A stretch of 8,121 nucleotides of DNA from Mucilaginibacter sp. (GTDB lineage Bacteria; Bacteroidota; Bacteroidia; Sphingobacteriales; Sphingobacteriaceae): positions 1-8,121 of the forward strand of contig JACMRC010000335.1 of assembly GCA_014376655.1 (NCBI GenBank), in the 5' to 3' direction. The position numbers and the translations under genes are program-made. Shown here piece by piece: positions 1 to 4,393 of this stretch. How positions within the stretch are numbered: the stretch's first letter is position 1; every line of letters begins with the position of its first letter. A model generated the notes under the pieces. The model was not told the origin of the DNA and ran no database searches. It saw nothing but the letters and a program-made list of their open reading frames with translations.

Positions 1-407
1 CAGATGGCAACCTGCGTGCATTACGCATAGCTGATGTTGAATGGGAAACGGATTTCTTAGGTCGCCCTGTTAAATTTGCTGAAGTTGAAGGATCAGAGCG
101 TGAGATACCTTGCCAGCGGGTATTCCTTGCAATGGGTTTCTTAAATCCGCAATATGTAGGTATGCTGGAAAGCCTTGGCGTTGAATTAGACGGACGCAAA
201 AACGTAAATGCAAAAGAAGGCGTTTACCGTACCAACGTAAGCAAAGTGTTTGCAGCAGGCGATATGCGCCGCGGACAATCATTGGTTGTTTGGGCAATAT
301 CAGAAGGCCGTGAATGTGCCCGCAAAGTCGATGAATTTTTAATGGGGCACTCTATCTTAGAGAGCAAGGATTCTGTTAATCAGTTCGACCAGGTTTTTGA
401 TTCGTAG
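1..407 (+). CDS. gltD: Glutamate synthase small (beta) subunit, C-terminal part
   Basis: This is the last 134 residues of an open frame that enters from the left edge (codons start at base 3) and stops with TAG at 405-407. GltD is the FAD/NAD(P)H-binding subunit that passes electrons to the large subunit GltB for making glutamate from glutamine and 2-oxoglutarate in the cytoplasm. The family signature is clear: FLAMGF followed by NPQY, then the dinucleotide-binding segment VFAAGDMRRGQSLVVWAISEGR and a KVDEFLMG tail. The DMRRGQSLVVWAI stretch is characteristic of GltD rather than of general pyridine nucleotide-disulphide oxidoreductases. The coding frame is open upstream of the first internal ATG (132), so that ATG is not the start. 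GltB would be expected just outside the window, upstream. A hairpin terminator follows at 461-494. Identification is firm; only the N-terminal part is missing. Confidence 0.95.
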   Translation, partial: DGNLRALRIADVEWETDFLGRPVKFAEVEGSEREIPCQRVFLAMGFLNPQYVGMLESLGVELDGRKNVNAKEGVYRTNVSKVFAAGDMRRGQSLVVWAISEGRECARKVDEFLMGHSILESKDSVNQFDQVFDS

Positions 408-460
408 CCCGCTAACCCTCCAAAGGAGTCCTTCGGACCCTGAAGGGGGAATAATATTGG
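408..460. repeat. G+C-rich intergenic patch with small overlapping inverted repeats
   Basis: Between the gltD stop and its terminator lies a stretch much richer in G+C than the surrounding sequence. It holds several nested short inverted repeats: CTCC-AAA-GGAG, GTCC-TTC-GGAC and CCTTC-ggaccct-GAAGG. The CCCTCC...CCCTGAAGGGGG wording resembles dispersed intergenic repeats I associate with Bacteroidota genomes, but a single copy in this window cannot prove that it is dispersed. Confidence 0.4.
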
Positions 461-494
461 AAATCCTCTTTCGCTTGTGCGGGAGAGGATTTTT
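461..494 (+). terminator. Rho-independent terminator of gltD
   Basis: A 14-bp stem pairs 461-474 with 479-492, with two G:U pairs and a TTGT loop. It runs straight into a five-T tract (490-494). It lies 53 bp after the gltD stop. On the minus strand there is no T-tract after the hairpin, so it is unlikely to serve the convergent gene ending at 523. Confidence 0.7.
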
Positions 495-522
495 AGTTAA
501 AAAACTGTCATTGCTGTAAAGG

Positions 523-1182
523 TCACTTCTCCGACGGATTCTTCTTCCCATCATTCAACTTCTCCACCAACTTAATCAACCGTTCATCGCGGGTTTTTTC
601 CTGCTTGGCGGTTAAGATCCAAAGCACGTATTCTTTTTTGTTGGAGTAGGAGAGCTGCTGATAAAAATCCATAGCTCTGGGTTCAGCTTTCAAGGCATCG
701 GCTATAATGGGCGGGAGTTTTATTTGTTTATTATCAACGTCTATATAGGCGCTGTATTCGTTTTGGCGTACGGTATCGTTCCGGCCATCGGATGTTTTAA
801 CCTGCGCTTCGGGTCTGAAACGTAACGCCGTCCAGGTTTCATCAATAGCGGCTGATGCCACTATTCGTAAGCCATATTTGGCTACCTCGTCCCAGCTGCC
901 CATCATTTCCAAATCGCTTTTTATGCCCGAGCTTTTTTTGGGGTAGGTTATCCAGAATACGGTATCGGGTTTTAATACAGGGACTATTGATTTTAAAGAC
1001 TCAGCCAGATCGGCAGCATCTTTAACAAATAGCTGCACCCCGTCAAATTGTCTGCTGGGGTTGAAGAATAAGGTAACGCCTTCGGGTAAAGGGTCAAGTA
1101 TGGCAAAGTAGCTTTTTGGCGCATTATAAAACAACCAGCGCTTGCCGGGTTTTATTAATAGTTTTTTAGCTAATACACTCAT
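523..1182 (-). CDS. DUF3052-like / YdeI-OmdA family two-domain protein
   Basis: A 219-aa protein with no signal peptide or membrane segment, so probably cytoplasmic. Residues 1-125 look like a DUF3052-type domain: KLLIKPGKRW, then FVKDAADL, WITYPKKSSG (77-86) and IDETWTALRFRP (113-124). Residues 143-210 look like the OmdA domain of the YdeI/OmpD-associated family: LPPIIADALKAEPRAMDFY followed by YVLWILTAKQEKTRDERL (185-202). OmdA-domain proteins have been named after bacteriocin protection and OmpD association, but the biochemical role is not established and I do not assign one. The ATG at 1182 begins a typical DUF3052 N-terminus and the stop is TGA at 523-525. It is the last gene of the galK-side minus-strand group, separated from the methyltransferase by the heptamer arrays. 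I see no convincing promoter of its own. Family assignment is by motif recall only. Confidence 0.8.
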   Translation of the reverse strand: MSVLAKKLLIKPGKRWLFYNAPKSYFAILDPLPEGVTLFFNPSRQFDGVQLFVKDAADLAESLKSIVPVLKPDTVFWITYPKKSSGIKSDLEMMGSWDEVAKYGLRIVASAAIDETWTALRFRPEAQVKTSDGRNDTVRQNEYSAYIDVDNKQIKLPPIIADALKAEPRAMDFYQQLSYSNKKEYVLWILTAKQEKTRDERLIKLVEKLNDGKKNPSEK

Positions 1183-1193
1183 AGTAGTTATCG

Positions 1194-1262
1194 TTGATAG
1201 ATCATGGTTGATAGTTCATAGAAAATCGCTTATGCCATTAACCATGATCCATTAACTATGAA
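1194..1262. repeat. Two opposed arrays of 7-bp repeats filling an intergenic gap
   Basis: Bases 1194-1221 are four heptamers in tandem on the plus strand: TTGATAG, ATCATGG, TTGATAG, TTCATAG. After a 13-bp spacer (1222-1234), bases 1235-1262 are four more on the opposite strand. Read on the minus strand from 1262 these are TTCATAG, TTAATGG, ATCATGG, TTAATGG. The shared consensus is [TA]T[CGA]AT[AG]G. The best single pairing between the halves is a perfect 10-bp inverted match (1200-1209 with 1240-1249), and 1214-1221 also matches 1256-1263. The right array ends exactly where the methyltransferase stop codon begins (1263-1265), and the left array lies 11 bp from the next gene's ATG. It therefore fills almost the whole gap between the two genes. 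Confidence 0.85.
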
Positions 1263-1793
1263 CTAAATAGCCAATTTAGCAAAGAAATCCCACAATATAA
1301 TACCTGCCGATACCACGATATTGAACGAGTGCTTGGTGCCAAACTGCGGTATCTCTATACAGGTATCAATTACCTGCATTACTTCATCACTTACGCCATT
1401 TACCTCATTACCAAATATTAACGCGTATTTGGCGTTTTTATCCGGCGTAAATTCATTAAGCATTACGCTGTTTTCGGCTTGCTCAATTGCTATGATCTGG
1501 TAACCATCTGCACGTAATTGTGTAACCGCTGCCACAGCGTCTTCATAGTACGTCCAGTTAACAGATTGGGTTGCTCCAAGTGCTGTTTTCTCTATCTCGC
1601 GATGGGGTGGCTGGGCCGTTATCCCGCATAAACAGATCTGTTCCACCGCAAACCCATCCGACGTACGAAATATCGACCCGATATTATGCATACTTCGCAC
1701 ACTATCCAACACCACAGCAACAGGCAGTTTTTGCTGTCCTTTAAATTCGGCTACGGTGGCGCGGTTAAGTTCGTCTAATTTTAGTTTTCGCAT
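1263..1793 (-). CDS. SpoU/TrmH-family RNA 2'-O-methyltransferase
   Basis: A 176-aa protein that would transfer a methyl group from S-adenosylmethionine to a ribose 2'-OH in tRNA or rRNA. All three SpoU motifs of the trefoil-knot fold are present. Motif 1 is NIGSIFRTSDGF (37-48) with the conserved Asn37 and Arg43. Motif 2 is ALIFGNEVNGV (124-134). Motif 3 is IPQFGTKHSFNIVVSAGI (148-165) with Asn158. The length fits the short, catalytic-domain-only members, without the N-terminal substrate-binding domain of RlmB types. The exact RNA target cannot be told from the sequence, so no gene symbol is given. Its ATG lies only 3 bp after the galK stop, with no room for a separate leader, so translation is probably coupled to galK. 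The TAG stop abuts the heptamer arrays. Confidence 0.92.
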   Translation of the reverse strand: MRKLKLDELNRATVAEFKGQQKLPVAVVLDSVRSMHNIGSIFRTSDGFAVEQICLCGITAQPPHREIEKTALGATQSVNWTYYEDAVAAVTQLRADGYQIIAIEQAENSVMLNEFTPDKNAKYALIFGNEVNGVSDEVMQVIDTCIEIPQFGTKHSFNIVVSAGIILWDFFAKLAI

Positions 1794-1796
1794 TGT

Positions 1797-2954
1797 TTAT
1801 AGTGACAACATTCCAACACCCTTGCCAATCAATGATTGATATACAGATGGAGCGTAACCTATTTTAGCAGTGTAATAAGTATTTAGTTCCTGGCTGAATT
1901 TTTCAAACTCGTTGTGTTTTACCAACGCTATGGCACATCCACCAAATCCTGCGCCCGTCATGCGTGCTCCGGCTACGTGTGGGTTAGTTTTAGCATATTC
2001 TACTACAGCATCAAGCTCTTTGCCACTAACCTCGTACAGGTCGCGTAATGAGTCGTGCGAGGCATACATTAGTTTACCAAAACCAGTAAGGTCGTTTGCA
2101 GCTAAGGCATCTGCAGCTAATTTAACCCGGTCGTTTTCTTCAATAACATGCTGGGCGCGTTTGCGTACCACCTCGTCAGCTATTAAATTTTTATGCTGAT
2201 TAAAAGTAGCCGCATCAATATCACATAAATAATTAATGCTAAGTTCCTTGTTAAGCGCTTTTAACGCTGCCTGGCATTCTTCCACACGCTCGTTGTATTT
2301 AGACTCTACCAGCTTGCGCGATTTATTGGTGTTAATAATAGCCAGCACATAGTCGCCTAAGTTACTCGGTACAATATCATATTTAAGTGTGTCGCAGTTT
2401 AATACAATGGCTTTGTCCTTTTCGCCAAAGGCAACGGCAAACTGGTCCATTATACCGCAGTTCATACCAATAAAGTTATTTTCGACTGATTTAGCGATTT
2501 TTACTAACTCCAGTTTAGTATAACCACTATTAAACAAATCATTTAAAGCATAAGCCATTACTACTTCAATAGAAGCCGATGATGATAAACCTGCACCAAT
2601 AGGGATATCGCCAAAAAACAACATATCAAGCCCGCCTAATTTATGGCTGTCTTTCAAAAAATGACTTATTACACCCAGCGGGAAATTATACCAGCCGTCA
2701 CTATCTTTTTCATAACTTTCTTTTAAAGCTATCTCCGGGCTCTCATCAAAATTCAAGCTCTTAAAGCGGAATACGTTATCCTGGTTAGCGCTTATTAATA
2801 AATAGGTACCAAACGTTATTGCAGCGGGCATTACAAGCCCGCCATTGTAATCAATGTGTTCGCCTATTAAGTTTACCCTTCCCGGCGAGAAGTAGGCGTG
2901 CTGAGGTTCTTTGTGATATATTTCAGAAAATTTTTGTGCTAAACCGTATTTCAT
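1797..2954 (-). CDS. galK: Galactokinase
   Basis: A 385-aa GHMP-superfamily kinase of normal galactokinase length that phosphorylates alpha-D-galactose at C1 with ATP, the entry step of the Leloir pathway, in the cytoplasm. The galactokinase signature GRVNLIGEHIDYNGG is at 25-39, with the sugar-contacting Glu32, His33 and Asp35. The ATP-binding GHMP motif GAGLSSSAS is at 120-128. Asp170 in GIMDQF is the expected catalytic base, with Arg26 as its partner. The third motif, GARMTGAGFGG, is at 329-339. Every key residue is in place. No galT, galM or sugar transporter adjoins it in this window; the next gene downstream is an RNA methyltransferase only 3 bp away. The start at 2954 leaves the usual short N-terminal lead before the signature, and no better start is seen. 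It is divergent from the yciI-like gene across 143 bp. Confidence 0.96.
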   Translation of the reverse strand: MKYGLAQKFSEIYHKEPQHAYFSPGRVNLIGEHIDYNGGLVMPAAITFGTYLLISANQDNVFRFKSLNFDESPEIALKESYEKDSDGWYNFPLGVISHFLKDSHKLGGLDMLFFGDIPIGAGLSSSASIEVVMAYALNDLFNSGYTKLELVKIAKSVENNFIGMNCGIMDQFAVAFGEKDKAIVLNCDTLKYDIVPSNLGDYVLAIINTNKSRKLVESKYNERVEECQAALKALNKELSINYLCDIDAATFNQHKNLIADEVVRKRAQHVIEENDRVKLAADALAANDLTGFGKLMYASHDSLRDLYEVSGKELDAVVEYAKTNPHVAGARMTGAGFGGCAIALVKHNEFEKFSQELNTYYTAKIGYAPSVYQSLIGKGVGMLSL

Positions 2955-2977
2955 TTTAAGCTATTTTATTGGTTTGG

Positions 2978-2997
2978 CAAATATTGTAAATATTACA
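2978..2997 (-). promoter_or_regulatory. Possible galK promoter -7 box with small palindrome
   Basis: On the minus strand AATATTTG (2978-2985) matches the Bacteroidota -7 consensus TAnnTTTG at all but the first base, 23 bp upstream of the galK ATG. I see no good -33 TTTG. Adjoining it is an inverted repeat, TGTAA-ATA-TTACA (2985-2997), which could be an operator or simply AT-rich chance. Confidence 0.3.
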
Positions 2998-3041
2998 CTA
3001 TTAGTATTACTACCAGCCATTAATAATTGTAAATAATTAAA

Positions 3042-3076
3042 CAGGTTATGAATCTGCTTGTTCAATATTATATTTG
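3042..3076 (+). promoter_or_regulatory. Probable promoter of the yciI-like gene
   Basis: TATATTTG at 3069-3076 is a perfect match to the Bacteroidota -7 box TAnnTTTG. It would start transcription about 15 bp ahead of the ATG at 3098. The leader before the ATG is A-rich and has no Shine-Dalgarno sequence, as is normal in this phylum. There is no clear TTTG at -33. That position is instead covered by an imperfect inverted repeat, CAGGTT-ATG-AATCTG (3042-3056). Confidence 0.5.
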
Positions 3077-3097
3077 TACCAACTAAAATAATAAACC

Positions 3098-3388
3098 ATG
3101 GATCAATACTTAATAACGGCATACGATTATACAGACGAAGGTGCATTTGAAAGAAGAATGGGCGTAAGACCACATCATTTAGATGGCGCTAAGGACCTTA
3201 AAGCTAAAGGCAATTATGTTATAGGCGGGGCAATGCTGAATGAAGAAGGTAAAATGATAGGCTCAACAATGGTACTACAGTTTGAGAACGAAGAAGAACT
3301 GGAAGCCTGGAAACAAGGCGAACCTTACATCACCCAAAAAATATGGGAATCGGTAGATATAAAACCTTTTAAAGTAGCAAATGTATAA
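3098..3388 (+). CDS. YciI-family (YCII-related domain) protein
   Basis: A 96-aa single-domain protein with the layout of YCII-related proteins, a small ferredoxin-like dimeric fold. Features are RRMGVRPHHLDGAKDLKAKG (19-38) with the conserved His of the R..HL segment (His27), then GGAML, a GSTMVLQF strand, an EEELEAW helix, EPYITQKIWESVDI and a KPF end. The family is thought to use a conserved His/Asp pair, but its reaction is mostly unknown. A related protein is involved in chlorinated aromatic breakdown in another bacterium, which is not evidence for the role here. No signal peptide, so cytoplasmic. It looks like a single-gene unit: it has its own likely promoter, is divergent from galK, and is closed by a strong terminator just after the stop. 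Confidence 0.88.
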   Translation: MDQYLITAYDYTDEGAFERRMGVRPHHLDGAKDLKAKGNYVIGGAMLNEEGKMIGSTMVLQFENEEELEAWKQGEPYITQKIWESVDIKPFKVANV

Positions 3389-3394
3389 TAGCCG

Positions 3395-3435
3395 ATAATA
3401 GGAAAAGCCCCGACATTCGGGGCTTTTCCTATTAT
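3395..3435. terminator. Bidirectional terminator, 18-bp perfect stem
   Basis: Bases 3395-3412 pair perfectly with 3418-3435 around a five-base ACATT loop. The stem has a G+C core (AGCCCCG) flanked by AAAA on one side and TTTT on the other, so each strand carries T residues after the core. It lies 7 bp after the yciI-like stop and 11 bp before the lipoprotein stop. It can therefore end transcription from both convergent genes. Confidence 0.9.
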
Positions 3436-3445
3436 AATAAAGTTT

Positions 3446-4198
3446 TTACTTCTTCTTTTCGACTGTGCCTGATGAAAGGTTGATAGAATAACTATTGGCA
3501 CCCAATGTTAAAATAGCTTCATTATAGCCGGGGAATGATATTGTCCCTTCAAATAAAAACGCGCCTTTAGCCGAGTTGCCTGTTATTGAGCAGGTAGCTG
3601 TACCGCTTATAATCATCGGCGGGTTTGTTATAGTAGGCTTTGCAATTACAAGGTTTTTAACAGTTATATCAATCGAAATAGATCCGGATCGTGTTGTATC
3701 TGGCTTTAGTTTAAAAGTACTTATATTTTTAAACTGACCGTTAATTACATATGCTGTTACAGTGGGCGTTAAACCCGAAACAGTTACGCTTGTACTACCA
3801 TTGCCACTGGCAAATAGTTTGGGTCCACTGTAACTACCATTAAACGTTTCGCTACTGCTAACGTTGTCTGCCTGTTTTTTGGCGTTGCAATTAAGCTTGT
3901 TGGTGATCTTTTGTTTAAAGTTGAAAATTATTGAAGAACCCGGTGAATTTTGACGAACTATGGTATCAACGTGTGTTACACCACAACCCGTTGTATTGTT
4001 ATATAGCGCCTGCGAACTTAAAGAAATGTCATTAGATATTGCAGCAAGGCCGTTAGCGCCTGATGCCAGCGAACCGGCTATCATCAAAGCCGACTCCTCA
4101 TTACTAATAGGTATGATATCTGTTTTAATCTGTAGTTTTTTACAGGCTGTTATACCTATAAAACTAACAGCAATTATGAATATAAGGGGATGCTTCAT
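3446..4198 (-). CDS. Predicted lipoprotein of unknown function
   Basis: I do not recognise this protein. From the ATG at 4198 it is 250 aa and opens with a standard lipoprotein signal: MKHP, a hydrophobic stretch, and the lipobox ITAC with Cys19 as the lipid-bearing residue. An in-frame ATG at 4273 would put 25 charged and hydrophobic residues ahead of this signal, so I prefer 4198. After the Cys come KK rather than the acidic residues of the Bacteroidota surface-export signal, which suggests, weakly, the periplasmic side of the outer membrane. The mature part is rich in Ser, Thr, Gly and Asn and has alternating beta-like strands (for example 134-142 and 172-187). It has three further Cys residues (72, 104, 203) and ends EKKK. 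No catalytic motif is visible. It shares the terminator at 3395-3435 with the convergent yciI-like gene. Confidence 0.8.
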   Translation of the reverse strand: MKHPLIFIIAVSFIGITACKKLQIKTDIIPISNEESALMIAGSLASGANGLAAISNDISLSSQALYNNTTGCGVTHVDTIVRQNSPGSSIIFNFKQKITNKLNCNAKKQADNVSSSETFNGSYSGPKLFASGNGSTSVTVSGLTPTVTAYVINGQFKNISTFKLKPDTTRSGSISIDITVKNLVIAKPTITNPPMIISGTATCSITGNSAKGAFLFEGTISFPGYNEAILTLGANSYSINLSSGTVEKKK

Positions 4199-4248
4199 AA
4201 AAACTTTTTCTTTAGTGTTACTTTTAATCAATTTTCGGTTTATAAAAA

Positions 4249-4285
4249 TAAACATAATTTGACAATATCGCAAAAAATGTTGCGA
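4249..4285 (-). promoter_or_regulatory. Possible lipoprotein promoter with TCGCAA/TTGCGA palindrome
   Basis: On the minus strand TATGTTTA (4249-4256) differs from TAnnTTTG only at its last base. It lies about 50 bp upstream of the chosen lipoprotein ATG (4198). Eleven bases further upstream is an inverted repeat with perfect 6-bp arms and a 6-bp spacer (TCGCAA at 4268-4273, TTGCGA at 4280-4285). That is the place where a -33 element or a regulator site would sit. The promoter position also argues against the longer start at 4273, which would lie upstream of it. Confidence 0.3.
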
Positions 4286-4325
4286 AATTATTTTTACTTT
4301 AACTTAAAATTAATCTAGTAAAAAG

Positions 4326-4352
4326 AAAAAAAATTTGTGTTTTACCCACAAA
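4326..4352 (-). terminator. Weak rho-independent terminator after the MG2/plug gene
   Basis: Read on the minus strand, a 6-bp stem TTTGTG/CACAAA (4352-4347 with 4339-4334) has a 7-base loop and is followed directly by eight T residues and then more T-rich sequence. It lies about 40 bp downstream of the stop at 4394. The T-tract is good but the stem is short and A+T-rich, so some read-through into the lipoprotein is possible. Confidence 0.4.
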
Positions 4353-4393
4353 GCCCTTTTATCATAAACTTACATTTAAGTAAATAACGAATA

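Noticed and set aside
132..407. Start of a 91-aa gene at the ATG at 132
   Set aside because: The same frame is open from base 3 and the translation upstream continues the GltD sequence, so 132 is an internal Met.
1194..1262. CRISPR array or insertion-sequence end
   Set aside because: The units are 7 bp with no unique spacers between them, and there is no transposase, cas gene or target duplication in the window.
2961..3173. 70-aa open frame on the minus strand
   Set aside because: It lies antisense to the yciI-like gene and across the divergent promoter region; the translation has no recognisable domain and the plus-strand YciI match is clear.
3960..4262. 100-aa open frame on the plus strand with hydrophobic C-terminus
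   Set aside because: It is antisense to the lipoprotein gene, and its hydrophobic end mirrors the signal peptide on the other strand.
4199..4273. Longer N-terminus for the lipoprotein from the ATG at 4273
   Set aside because: It would place a charged 25-residue extension before an intact lipoprotein signal and would start upstream of the candidate promoter.
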